A stretch of DNA of 64,000 bases from Serinus canaria (lineage: Eukaryota; Chordata; Aves; Passeriformes; Fringillidae). Location of the stretch: the NCBI RefSeq assembly GCF_022539315.1, contig NC_066343.1, positions 42,546,466 through 42,610,465 of the forward strand, given 5' to 3'. The notes beneath the pieces are model-generated. The model was not told where the DNA came from. It did not search any database and worked only from the letters and a program-made list of their open reading frames with translations. Of the stretch, positions 13,031 through 25,727 are shown piece after piece (within the stretch, counting starts at the first letter, position 1; each line of letters opens with the position of its first letter). Position numbers and translations under genes: made by a program.

Positions 13031-13616
13031 TTTCCTGGGGAAGTATTCAAACAGCTAAATGAGATAGGTGGAGCAGTGAAGCACATCTTTCTCCAGCAAG
13101 GCCTTCTTTCACCTTTTGCTATGTTTCAGCTCTGGTAGAGACCACCAAAATTGTGCTCCTAACTTAGGTACGTGAGTTTCTGTGATAATGGAGATGAGAT
13201 GAGTATATTAAAGGTATCTCCAACATCAAACACCCCACAATGCCAGAGTCAGGAACAGCGTAGGTAGAGTGGAAACCCATATGGGTTACATGCAGCTAAG
13301 GGCACATCTATTTAAATAGGCAGAGACAGTATTTTAGGTAGCCTAGTTCATATCTGTCAGAGAGGGAGGGAGAGAAATTAGATAGCTCTTTCCTCCAGTA
13401 TTACTTAGGACTTCAAAGCCATGAATGGATTGCAGTTGTATTTACAAACTTCTATGTAACACACAGAAGACACAAATGTCACTGTAACAGCTGTGGAACC
13501 TGAGCTGTCTATAAAAATGTGTGATTTTGGCATAGAGAAAAATGATGTCTTGGGCTAGTGAAGAGAATTCTATTACAAGGTTTTGGTTCCGCTGACTTTT
13601 TTATATGTCAATCATA

Positions 13617-13644
13617 AATATATAGTGACAATATATAGTGACAA
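13617..13644. repeat. 13-bp tandem duplication
   Basis: Two adjacent copies of an ATATATAGTGACA unit are present. It is a small intronic duplication with no other visible significance. Confidence 0.85.
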
Positions 13645-15607
13645 TCAAAGAAGTAAACATTCAAAGTCTAAATTATTTTACTGAGTGGATCTATTTAGCT
13701 TACAGGAACCATTTCATTCTTGTCATACTTTGGGCATATAGGTCTTGCTTTTTCTAGGTAACAGTCTGCACTTCCATGACTATAGGATTAGTGGGCTTGC
13801 AACTTTTATCCTACTCACAGATACGAAAAACTCACCATGTTTTTGTTATACATAACTTTGTGGGCAATGAAAGCCTTGCAGATTTCTCTCAGAAAGGACA
13901 GTTCGGTGTTAATGCTCTTTGTTAATGCTCTCCAACTCTGTAGCTGTAAGTGTCAGATGTGGTTATCTTCAGAGGTTCCCAAGACTCAGAGAGAAGGCAC
14001 AACTCGTTGTTGAAATCTTCATTTAGAAGATTTCTACTTACATAAAATTGATGCATAGGTCTCCCTTTAAAATCCATATTGATCTTTGTAGGTGGAAAAT
14101 GTCAAATAATTAAAATTTTATGATGCCTTTATAATTTAGTTTTGACTCTGAAATGTAATCCTTGTGTTGGTTTTGTTGTCAGTTTTCACAACATTTTACT
14201 TCTGCATGACCTCTTTTCTTGTTTTAACTTTAATCTACTCAAGCTGTACACTGCAGGCAGAATTCTTGTTTCTCTTTTCCATAATTTTTTCCAGTGTTGC
14301 CCTGTTCTTCAGACAGTATATTCTTCTTGGGGTTTCCTACAGAGAATGCAAGGAAGACATGAATGTTTAAATACAAGCATGATCCCAGCCAAGTACCTGA
14401 AAGACTTCATTTGTATTATTTTCTGTGTTTGTTTAGGACTATTAATAAAGCAGCTCTGGTAGTAGTATAAGCAAAAAAAGATGCAATTCTGAAATTCAAT
14501 ACAATTTTAAACTGCATTACTTATATCCAGAAGGGATCTTTTTGTATTTTCCACTGAAATGGCTCAATGACAAAGCCTCCATTTTTAAAGAACTGGCAGC
14601 TGGAAGATCCACAAGTGAAAATGTAGGGGACAGCATCTGATTATCCAGATGTCGTAGGAGAATAAGTATTTTGCTTTTTAAAGGAATGTTTGTTTTCTCT
14701 ACTCTGCATTCTGCAATGATACTACCTACAAACTCCCCCAGCAGTCCCACTTTTCAGCAGATGGGATATAATTACTCAGGGAGAAAGCTAAGAGGTTTAG
14801 GAAGTTTGTAAATGATAGGAGTCAGAATAAGATGAGATTTGCTGAAAAAAATCATTTCGAATAATTATTTCTTTTTAAAATTCACAATTCCCGGTAGCCT
14901 TCAGTTGATGGGAATTTTTTTGTGTGTGTTTTTCCTCTAATAGTATAAGTAAAAAGGCATTTTCTTCTGTTAAAGATCTCTTAGAGGTTAGGACTCTAAT
15001 TTTAAAATTGTAACATTTAACAGTTTTAATCTTCACTAGATCTTTCACAAGTTCTTAGCATCACGAGATCTTTGTTCCTAATCTAACATCATTGCTGAAA
15101 CCAAATCCAACTTTGATTCCAATTTAGTTTGGATAGTCACTACAACTTATCTATAAAAGTTTTAAAGTGGCCTCTTTTTTCTGGTTTTGGATGAGACTGA
15201 TCATCTAATTAAATTTTCTCAAAACCTTGATGTCTGGCAGAAAAAACAGTAAAGACATCCTTGTGCTCCTTGATATTATCATATGAATTCCTCTAATTCC
15301 TTTGACCAGTTTTTTGGCCTTCTTTTTTAAATATGCAAATTAAAAAAGCCTTGACACTGTCATGACTATAGAAGTCAAACAAAAGGAGTGTCTGGTAAAT
15401 ACATTTGTGTAATTGTGCTAAAAATTATGGGGTTGCCATCAGCAATTTCTCTTTACCAGTTTTGTTTTAAATAATAGATATATCAACTTTGAAGCTTTTA
15501 TTGAACTTGGAGGAGTATGACATGAATTCTCATATAAATACATTTTTTATGCAAAGTGAAAGTCTCATGCTTGTTGAAGAAATACACAGTTGGTCTCTTT
15601 AATTTGA

Positions 15608-15676
15608 GAGTCTGACTTTACACGAAGGGATAAATTTCTGACAAAAGTCAGAGTCTGACTTTTCCATGAAGGGATA
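15608..15676. repeat. 43-bp-period imperfect tandem repeat
   Basis: A GAGTCTGACTTT segment followed by GAAGGGATA occurs at 15608 and again at 15651, with the intervening bases changed. It is a two-copy local duplication in intron sequence. Confidence 0.75.
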
Positions 15677-15956
15677 CGTACCTTTAATAATGCAGGTTGC
15701 TGTCTCTAAAATAGCTGTATGGCTTATGAGTAGCTCTAGAAACTCTGAGACAGGCTCATTTCGGCCTTACTTGGGTCAGCTGCAGTCTGTATCCGAGATC
15801 TTAGTCGCAGGAGAGTGAAGAGAAATATTGGTTCTGCTTTTCTTCCATGGTAGCCTGGGGCTATATACTTAAAAGACAGAAATGAGTATTTCATCACAGA
15901 CAGTATGTACTATAGTTAGTAAGAGTAAAATAAATTGAGTTATTAGCTATCTTATT

Positions 15957-17115
15957 TCATAGAATCATAGAAGAGTTTGGTTGCAATGGATGTTTAAAGA
16001 TCATCTACTGCAATCTCCCTGCAATGAGCAGGGACATATTCAAGCAGTCAGGTTGCTCAGAGCCCTGTACATCTTGACTCTGAATGTATCCAGACATGGG
16101 GCATTTACCTCATCTCTCTGAACAACCTGGGCCATTGTTTCAACATCCTCCATATAAAAAAAATACCTTCCTTATGTCTAGTGTGAATCTACTTTCTTTC
16201 TACCACAGTAAGTCCTACTAAAAAGTTTGTCCCCATTCTTTTGCAGTTCCCCTTTAGGTGACAGGCTTCTCTATGGTCTTCTCAGAGCCTTTCCTTCTAT
16301 ATGCTGAACAACCCAAATGTTCTGTCTTCATAGGAGAGGTGCTTAGTCCTTCTAATCATATTGGTGGTCCTCCTCTGGACTCTCTCCATCAGTTCCATGT
16401 CCTTCCTGTGCTGGGACCCCAGAGCTGGATGCAGCCCTGCAGGTGGGGTCTCAGCAGAGCAGAGCAGAGCAGAGCAGAGGGGCAGAATTCCCTCCCTGGC
16501 CCTGCTGCCCACACTGCTCTGGATGCAGCCCAGGTCACCTTTGGCTTTCTGGGCTGGGAGTGCCTATGGCTGGGTCATGTCCAGCCTCTCATCCCCCAGC
16601 ACCCCCAAGTCCTTCTCAGCAGGGCTGCTCTCCATCTACATCTGTTCATCCCCAGCCCATGTTGGAACCAGGGATTGCCCCAACCCAGGTGCAGTGCCTT
16701 GCACTTGGTCTTGTTAAACTTTATGAAATTCCCATTCCCATTTGTCCAGGTCCCTCTGAAGGATATCTTGTCCTTCAGATGTGGCAACTGCATCAGTTAG
16801 GTTGATGTTGTTTTCAAACTTTCTGAGAATGTGCTTGATCTACCCTGTCAATGTACTTGATGAAGATATTAAATACCACTCATTGACAGCATCCATCAGG
16901 ACTCTGAGCAGTTGACCATTACACTCTGGATACAACCATCCAGCCAATTTTTTTCCACTAACACAGATGCATCTCTCTCCAATTCAGTGAGAGGGGGCAT
17001 GAGGGGTTCTTACAGAAGTCCAGATAAGTGACATCTGTAGCTCTTCCCTTGTCCACTGATGTAGTCACTCCATCGTAGAAGGTCACTAAGTTGGTCAGGC
17101 AGGATTTTTGACACC
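15957..17115 (-). mobile_element. CR1 LINE, mosaic 5'-truncated copy
   Basis: The left edge TCATAGAATCATAGAA is the inverted CR1 tail. Minus-strand translations show ORF2 C-terminal pieces: KDMELMERVQRRTTNMIRR with KHLSYEDR (within 16297-16420) and FNKTKCKALHLGWGNP (within 16575-16793). Reverse transcriptase sequence further to the right is decayed. A CAGAG pentamer expansion interrupts the copy at 16453-16479. The order is that of one antisense element with internal change, though two fused CR1 subfamilies are possible. No functional protein remains. Confidence 0.9.
16453..16479. repeat. (AGCAG)n pentanucleotide repeat inside CR1
   Basis: About five AGCAG units lie inside the CR1 copy. The expansion creates three overlapping long-looking ORFs on the + strand (16258-16805) that have no protein similarity I recognise. 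Confidence 0.9.
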
Positions 17116-19882
17116 TACAAACACAATAGAGAACAGGACGTAGTAGACAAATGTTGCTGTAATCCTTCAGGAATGTCAGTCAGGATTACTAGGAACCTTC
17201 TGTTCTTTTCTGGTGTAAAAATACGCAGAAGGGAACAAATTAATTCAGTGACTCTGTTACTGCTGGGGATCAGCTGTTAAGCTGCATCTCTGCATCCTCT
17301 TTGTTTCATGTGACAGCAGGGATGCAGGTACTGGCTGCCATCCAGTCTATCTACTATGACCTCACCATAGGAATTGCATAGCATGTTCACAAAAATTGAA
17401 TTGTCAAATTTTAATTGTATTGGGTTTGGGGATAATTTTTCAAGTACCCTTTTCAATTCCATGTCAAACAAGTTTTCTTCTAAAGCTGAGAAATTTTTCC
17501 AATACAGTATTTTTTTTTTCTGAAAAGTACTTCATTTTCTGTTTACTCAAAGTTATATTAAACAGGGTATAACAGGAGAAATCAAAAACAAAGAGGAGAT
17601 TTAGTCCAAATTTTACAGCAGAAGTAACCATATATTGGGGGCAGACTGTGTAGAGGCAGATCTGTCATGCTGCCAAGCAGCACTGACCCAAGTAATCTTA
17701 AAACCCTCAAATATAATACATGTGAATACATGCATCTGATGTTTTCTGGGTAGTGCATTGCAGTCAGTGGGCTGATGATTGTATAAAGAGTTCCACTCTG
17801 AGTATAGGACTATAAGCTTTGGAGAACATAATCTCACCAGCAAGATTGGAGTTTTCCTGGAAATAATTTTGCTTGTTAACTGCAGGAATTAACCTAATAT
17901 AATCCTTGGTGTGTTGAATTGCTGAACTTCCCAGAACATGATTATCATCAGCATCATTCACTGTCATGCATCACCTTGTTTCTCATCTTTTTTGGTCCCT
18001 GTAAGGTCAGATCGACCCTATTTTTTTCTTTACTGTTTGTCTTTTATCTCTCCCTTCAGATGGGAAGTAAATGGATTTAAATGGGATTGCCAGTGTGGGA
18101 AATGTCCTGCCTTGCCGCCACCCCATTTTTTTGGGTTTTTATTTTGAGATTTAGAATTCACAGTTGTTGGTTTCCTCTGAAATCTCTTCTGCTTCATCTG
18201 CTGAGTCAGAAGCTTCTTGCTATTCTGTTTATTCTGAAGTTTGTGGCTGTGGTGCAATGCTCTTCTCAACTTCATTCATGCAGTCTCTCTCTGCCAATGT
18301 TTTGTTCTCCACATGCCTCCATTTCTTTATTTACTTTTACCCTCCTTTTGGCAGACTCTTTCTGGCATGTGTGTTCCAGTCCTGTCCTCAACCTCCAGTG
18401 AATGCCTCAGCCCAGGTTCTAGCTAAGCAGACCCCAGACACGTGAAGGCAAAGATCAGTGAGGATAAGTACAAGCAAAGGTGCTGCCCGTAGAATCAGCA
18501 AATACTGAGCCCTAATTAAATAGGACAAGTAGTTCCAAATGCTGTATGTAGGGGCGCCTATATTGAATTTATTGGGAGCTCTTTCCAGGTGAGGACTAAA
18601 ATTAGGATGGTAGGACAATCCTTTCTTATATGTCCTAACAGCTGCAAAGATTTTGTTGCAAGACTAAGACAAATTTTAAAAACCGTATTTGCATTATTTC
18701 TTGCTGTAAAACAATATATTAAATTCTATCTTTAAATTACATTTTTCTTTGCTTGAAGAGAGACTTAATGACCTATTCTATTTGGCTTACTTACGGGCAA
18801 GTAAGACACTACATTTTACTAGCAAGATTATATGAATACTTTTAAGTTTCTTTATAATGTGCCTATGAAAAATCATTACAATCCAATCTAAAACTAAAAA
18901 AAACAATGATAATATCCTGTATATTTTAGTTACATGGCATAAGGCATTTTCTGTCTCTGCAAATGACGTAAGATTTCTTTTTTTTTTTAATGTATCTCTC
19001 AAAGTGTCAGATTTGATATCATCACAGTTTCTTACAGTTAGAAACTAATACCATGTCTATACTGAAATTCACCTTTGTGAAAAATTGTTGAAAAATCATC
19101 ATGCATCACTGAAAAACAAATAATTGGATATCAGTTTTGCATTTAATTGCTTAAGGTGTTTCATAAATATGAAAGAGAATATTTACAAAGAAAAAAGCAT
19201 CATCAAACTGTTAAGTATCCACTTTTTAATGGTTACATTCTGTCAAAGGTCAGATGCTCAGAAACTCTGTTGCCAAACTTTTCATAAAAATGATGAGTGG
19301 TCATCCACAAATTCCTCAGCCAGACCATTTGCAAATTCCTCCTTGAGACTAATTTTTCATTGTCCTGTTTTGTAGGTTTATATTAATAATTGTGTTTATA
19401 CGTACAGTAACATGTATGCCAAATGTTAAGAAAAAAGCACTTCAAGAAAAGTAGTGTAAAGCCACATATGGAATAAAAAGGTGATTTTATGCAAGATTTT
19501 ATCACACAGAAACAAATACTGGTAGCCCTACAGACCTGGAGACTCTGCATTCCATTCCTTTTTCTGCCCTGATAGAATCTAGTAATGCAATATTTTCAGA
19601 CAGATTGAATGATTCAATTAATTTAGGTGTCATATCACCTGATGAGGCAAGTAACTTTTTTCCTGATTTCACAAGTGACAAGAGAGTGGCTAAATTAGGT
19701 AGCCCCTCTAAAGCCAGTCAAAATCAGCACTGGTATCAAAACAGTGTTTGGGAGACAGTATTATGAACAGTTCCTAAAATTATGTGTTTCGAAACTTTTT
19801 TGTTTAATTTGGATACAGACATATTTGAATGTCTGACCTAGGGAATGATAAATGAGCTTAGTTTGCAAAATTGCTGCTGTTT

Positions 19883-19900
19883 GAGTACCTCGAGGTACTC
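19883..19900. repeat. 18-bp perfect palindrome
   Basis: GAGTACCTCGAGGTACTC equals its own reverse complement, centred on CTCGAG, which contains an E-box-like core. It lies about 300 nt upstream of the 51-nt alternative exon. Chance is possible in a window this size but unlikely for 18 bp. No function is shown by the sequence. Confidence 0.9.
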
Positions 19901-20206
19901 TCAAGGTTTATTATCTTTTCCCAAATGTAAAGGCACCAAATTTGCAAGAAACTTGAAAAGGCTAAATTTTAGATTTCAGTGCTTCTCCTACATCTCACTT
20001 TAGCAAGTTTAACACCTTAGCTAAAGTCAATGACTTGTGAAATTTTGGAGGGGAAAACAGTGCCATTTCTGTAATCTGTGTTTCGCTGTCCTGGAAAATG
20101 TTTTGCATAATCACTGTTCCAGTTTATGAAGCACATGCAAAAACATGTACATTTCTTTAATGTCTGCTGGTTCCTTATCTCTGTGTCTTTTACTGTGATG
20201 TTATAG

Positions 20207-20257
20207 AGCTTGGATCATATGGAAACCTAAAATATTATGACACAATGACTGAAGAAG
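20207..20257 (+). CDS. SLC24A2: SLC24A2 51-nt cassette exon (17 residues)
   Basis: The exon completes a split Glu codon and encodes ELGSYGNLKYYDTMTEE, ending one base into a Gly codon. It matches LGSYGKLKYYDTMTEEG of mammalian NCKX2 with one visible change, Lys to Asn. Splice sites are GTTATAG and GTAAGA. It is exactly 51 nt and phase 1 at both ends, so skipping joins the previous exon to the next in frame. This corresponds to the 17-residue segment I recall as missing from a short NCKX2 splice form in mammals. It lies in the regulatory cytosolic loop between the two transport domains. Confidence 0.96.
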
Positions 20258-23200
20258 GTAAGAAATATTTTAGAATTGTTTGTATGAGCTTTTTTTGAAG
20301 CCCTCTGAGTGCCTTTTTTGTGTTTACATTTTCCTTTGTTTTTCTTGGTCCTATTTTCATTTTCTCCATTTTTGAATAACTCATTTTTGCATGTGTTTAT
20401 TGGTGGCTCAGTCAGTTACAACTCTTTTTTCAAGTCTTTGTTTTCAACATTTCAGTTCTGCTATTTCAGGTAAGAAAATACAATGGGATGCTTTTAGCAA
20501 AGAACATGTGCAAAACCATACTTGCAAGTTCTGTGGCGCAGTATAACATAGATTGTAGTGCTTATTTGATGCCATGTTTTACGATGCATTCAAGAAGAAA
20601 AATTAATTTATCGATTTTCAAATCACTCAGAACAATTGCTTAGTGACTTCAGTTTACTGTATTATTGAAAAGCCATGAATAACCTTTAAAAACTAGGCAT
20701 GTTTATTCCTGGAGTATTAATTGTGTGCTTGATTGCAATGCAAAAAATTTGCAGTTTGAAATCCTCATTCTAGCAATATAAGAAGGAAGTAATTAGAGCC
20801 TGAGTCAGGGCTCAGTGAAATCTCAGGAAATTTTTCTGCTGATTCAAAAGCACTGCAGTTCTATCATACTAATTCAGGAAAGCAGTTAACTCCATACTAA
20901 ATTTCCAACACATGCTTTTTGTCCTAGTGCGATCAGCATTTCTACAATTTGAAATTATCCCTGAACTGAGACCTGATTGTCTGTAGGATCAAGGCCTCTT
21001 GTCCATCCTTCTGATTATAATTCCAGACAGATGTTTTCATTATGTTAAATTTGGAGATTAGCAGCATGTTTGGGGATGGGGAAAATCTTGAGGCCTGTAA
21101 AAATGTTAGCCACCTATTCATACTTGGTTTTAATCTTAGGAATTTAAGATAAATACTGTAATTCTCTCTTTTTAAAAACACAGTTGCTTTCTAGCGTTGA
21201 GCAATCTTGAAGGTTTTAAGAGAATCTTCATTGCATGACTTCCTCATGATCATTCCTCAGGGAAGAATGGAAAGCGATAACGCCTTTTTCCCTTGGTGTA
21301 GAAAGGGAAACCAATTCTACACCAATAGAACCCTCTGGTTCTAGGGCTGGCTGTGGGAGGTGATTCCATGCCCCTTTGCACCAGGTGTTGGCAGATGCTG
21401 TTTTCATCTCTGGCAGGCCTGAGCTCATAGAATGGTCTTGCCTCACTGTGCTCCATTGCCCAGATTAAGCATCTGGTTCACAGGGGTGGTACCGAAATAA
21501 GAAAAGATGCCTGAAAGTAGATTTTAACAGGCAAACAGTGGTGTCTATGTTGTTTAAACACACCTCTCAAGAGCCTGTAAGGAGCCATTAACCTGGGCCA
21601 CTCAGATATGGCTACCAGAGATAAAGCTTTTGCAGTATGTTTTACCTCAGTCTTCATTACAGTCAAGATAAAAAGGTAATTTCTTATTGTAGCCTTAAAT
21701 GTGGGTATGTTAAGGTTTTTATTTTTTATGGTGAAGTATCATATCTGTTGTTTCAAAAGCAGCCTTCTGAGATTCATAAATACTCTATTGGCATCTAAAT
21801 GTAGTTATTTGTAGGGAAACACCTGTTGCAGTGTGTATATAGATGTATATTATTCCTGTGCCTATGGAGAAGTAATGCTTTTAATATTCAATGTCACCTC
21901 AGAATGTATTTCTCATGAATAAATATTTCAGAACCATACTGCAGCAACAGGAAAAATCCAGGAGCAGTTTACCTTCTCAAATACAACCACCATAATTTTC
22001 ACTTGTCTTTCACGAGGCAAGTAATGATTAGTGTATGTTACAAGTTGTATTTTGATCAAAGTGTGCCATGTTTTCAGCTTTCTGTTTCAATTTTCAGAAG
22101 TTTAGTTGCTATCACTCTGCATCACTTATTTGAATTACCCATTTACTTCTTTCTCTTCCTTTTTGTGACTGAGGGTTTTGTACCTTTTGCACAGCAACTT
22201 AGTCACAGGAATACATAAATCCAGTTACAAATCTATTGATTTTTTTTTTTTCTGTAACATCCTTATGTCCAGTCCTCAAGCCTGGAGTGGAGATAGGGAA
22301 TATTCTTTCAGTTCTCCAGCAAAGAAACTCAGGTGCATTTATTCTTCCTGCTGCATCAGAACAATGCATCAGGGACCAGAATTAATGGATAAATTATAAC
22401 ACACAATCAGATTCATCCTAATGGCCAGAGATCCATTGTGTTCCAAATATTAGAACCTGATTTCTATTGTTTTGATCATTTCTCCTTGGTCTGAAAGTGA
22501 CTTTAAATTAATTTTAGATTAAACAGGTCAAACTGAGAGAGTAAATGTGCCCCACGAGATGAGAAGAGACCCTCGCTGTAATCTTGTGCTCCACCAATAA
22601 TCTACAACATGACAAAACTGCATGTTTTTGTTTGATTCTTCTGCTTGATCTTAAAGGAGAAAGCATGTAAGGTGGATTTCTGGATTTAGATCAGTAATCA
22701 CTCACTAGTTATCTTCCACAGCAGGTCTTAAGCAGAATTAGTAAGTACAGTTCAGAGTGCTCAACAGCCAGAGATTTGACATGTTCAGACTCATGAAAGC
22801 TTGGCTACAGCTAGATAGATGCAGTATGTTTCCTTTGATCACAGACTGAAAACAAGGCAAGTGATAGAGTCTTGAATTTTTTTAATGAGGGAATTTCTGA
22901 AGAACTGTTTTCACATCAAATCAGACATTTTTCTGACCCAAGGAGCCTGTAGACTGCCATTTAGTTTGTAGATAAATGATTGGCTTTTTAATATATCCTT
23001 TATCAAGAGGAGAATCTCTGCCAACTGATGCCAGCTGGAGTTACTCATGCAGATCAACCCATATCTACATTATACAATACTGATTTGCTTCTATCTTTTC
23101 AAACAAAAAACAGTGTAGTTTTAAGCGACCTTCTTTGGTAATCATCTGGCCTTGATCACCTCTTCCTTCTACATCATTCTTTGCAAACTAAAATAAGCTG

Positions 23201-23596
23201 CCAAATCTGTTGGAGTTTAGCGAACCTAGATTAACTAAGAATTTTCTATAGCGATCTGTCCTATTTTAGGTCCACGGAAGCATGCACTGTCATTCATCTA
23301 AACCCTCATTTTACCACCTGTGGTGAAAAGCTCTGTTACATAGTCAAACCATAGGACTGTTCCAGAGGAAACATAGGCATCTACCTTCTGGAAATAAGAA
23401 CAGTGACATAAGATGCTTGCTTTATTTAATGACCCCACCTAAAGATAAGAAAAAAGACTCAAGAGGAGATCTGTGCCTAAGATTGACCTCGGTGGCTTTC
23501 TGAAAATTGGAATGACTTAGATCCATCCTCAGCTGGTCCTTTTTCTTGGTGGCTCTGTGCTTCCCCTTCAGTGAACAAGTTTTGGTTTGGTTTAAA

Positions 23597-23658
23597 GGAG
23601 GAAAATGGTAGAGAATGGAGGAAAATGGTAGAGAAAGGGAGGGAGGGAGGGAGGGGGG
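23597..23658 (+). repeat. 20-bp duplication plus G-quadruplex-type run
   Basis: A GGAGGAAAATGGTAGAGAA unit at 23597 is repeated at 23617. It is followed by four or five GGG blocks separated by single A residues (23637-23658). On the sense strand this meets the usual G-quadruplex pattern with loops of one base, so a nascent SLC24A2 transcript could form it. Function is inference. Confidence 0.88.
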
Positions 23659-25727
23659 ATTGCTCTGCTGTCTTTTCTACATTTCAGTGTCTTCATGCAG
23701 GCCAGTACTACTGCTTTTGACAGCTTCATGTTTTTGATAGTTAATAATGGTTTTTAATCATTTCCTTGCACTTTTGTTACCTGTGTTGAGTGAATCTAAT
23801 CAAAGGTAATGGTGTAAAACAATGTAAACTGAATTGTGCATCTATCAGGAAATAAAAATAAAACAAAACACATTTTCCATTTCAAATGTTGATTTTAACT
23901 TCCATGACAATGACTTACATCTGTGGAGCAGTCTCCTGACTGAAATGGTGTAACTTAAAATCGCTAAAAGTCAGTGTCAGAAATTCTTTCTAAAGATGCT
24001 GGGAGGTTTTTGTAAATGTGAAAAAAAATGGATGTCACATTCAATTAAACTAATCTAAACCAGTGTGAATCTCTGCTAAGACATTTTCTTTTCAGTTCAA
24101 TAGTGGCCATGTTTCTCTGTTAAGAAAACCTACATTTTCACACAGTCTCAAATAAAATACTAGAATATCCTTAGGTTCTTCATCATTTTAACTAACCTCT
24201 AAAACTGGACCTTTAATTGAAAGATCCTTCACCATCTTGGAATAGGTGGGGACATGGATGGCTCCACAGGTATTTTTCAGAAATATGCCAGCTGCATCAT
24301 TTTCATTGCTTGCATAAAATGCATTTCTATATATGTGGCATCGAACATATAAAGCTGAGTTGGAATCTGAAAGCTAGCAGAATCCTTTAGGAGACTGAAA
24401 TTATATCAGACACCTTTTAATATCTACTCACTCTTCTGGATAAGCAGTTTTAAATGCCCCTGCTCTTTCAAAATAAATTAGGAACCACAATGACTCAGCA
24501 TTTCGGCCTAAAATATTTGGGGATATGATTTGTATTTTTTCTGGGTTTTTTCTCCTTCATCTGCTATCCAAGAAAATTCCTGTTCTTTATCTCACTCTCT
24601 CTTTCTTTAACTCTTTGTTACGTCTTCCCTTCTAACTGGAATCTCTGCCTCTTAACCCTGTGCAGTGAAATAATGAGATGCCTTGTTATTTATGATTGTG
24701 TTCTTTACTTAAATGCTATTCTGCAGGCGTTCAACTCTGAGTGCCAAAAAAGATAATATTTGCAAAATATTGTGAATTGCTAATTTTGGTTTTTGGTTTT
24801 TTTTTTTTTTTGGAGCATGATGTATTTGTGAAAAGGTAGAGACTGCAGAAAGGACAGTATGGCTTATAAAATATTCGTGGTATTTTTATTACTTTCCAAG
24901 TGGTATGCTGTTGAGAAATTAGTTCCACTTCACAAATGATGGCTGCTAGTCCCCGCGAGCTGCTCATATGCTTCTCCACGTACAAAAGTGTGGGTACAGG
25001 GGTGTGAAGCTTCCATTTTAAGGAGGGAAGAGAGAATTTCTTTCCTGACTAATGATTTATCCTGGTATGCTTGGAATTTCTCCAAGTTTTTAGCTTGGCA
25101 AAAAGTGACTGTTACCCAAATAACTGAATTAATTAATGACTTCTTACTTTTACTTTCTGCTGTTAGTCTTTTATATAATTCCATTGAAATATCTTCTGGT
25201 CTTAAGTCTGTGTTGGCTTTGCTGCAGCCAACAGTTTTCAATAGAATTTTTTGACTGGAGATGAAGAATTAAAAAAAGCTACAGACCCTTTTAATAGTAT
25301 TTTTAATTAGAAAATGTGGTGTAAAATAGCCACCATTTAAACTTCTAAAATATTTTAAAATGCTTAAAGGGCAATAACAATCAGGATAAGTCAGTAAAGG
25401 CAGATACATCAACTTTCTACACATCATAGGCTGTTAGAAGATCTCCAAAGAGTCCTTACATAGAAAGATCTATGAAGGCAGAAAAAGGTTTAGTTTCACC
25501 TCAGATTGATATCTTTGACATTGCCTTGTTTTAGTGAATCATTTGGACACAGTGGTCAATAAAGAGTGACAAAAACTGGGGCTTCTGGTGAGTGTCTTGC
25601 CCTAGGGAGTGTAGAGGTTGACCTGCATGGTTAACTTCATGGGAGACAAAAAAAGCCCCAACCTGGCAGGTTCAGAAGAAAAATTACCTTTAAGAATCTG
25701 ATATGAAAATCATGTTTTCTGGAGACT

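Larger units (their letters stand above)
5425..20206 (+). other. SLC24A2 intron, 14.8 kb
   Basis: The donor is GTATGC and the acceptor is TGTTATAG. The intron is mainly unique AT-rich sequence with small ORFs that I do not recognise. Three antisense CR1 fragments occupy 11321-11840, 12440-13030 and 15957-17115. It also holds an A16 tract (10697-10712), short tandem duplications at 13617-13644 and 15608-15676, and an 18-bp palindrome at 19883-19900. The segments 5461-11320, 13031-15956 and 17116-20206 otherwise contain nothing I can identify. Confidence 0.9.

Noticed and set aside
16258..16805. Overlapping ORFs of 180, 118 and 120 codons on the + strand
   Set aside because: They lie on the opposite strand of a CR1 copy and owe their length to an AGCAG expansion; no protein domain is visible.
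21293..21325. 11-bp perfect inverted repeat as an RNA gene
   Set aside because: The stem is short, without extended pairing around it; inverted repeats of this size are expected by chance in 64 kb.
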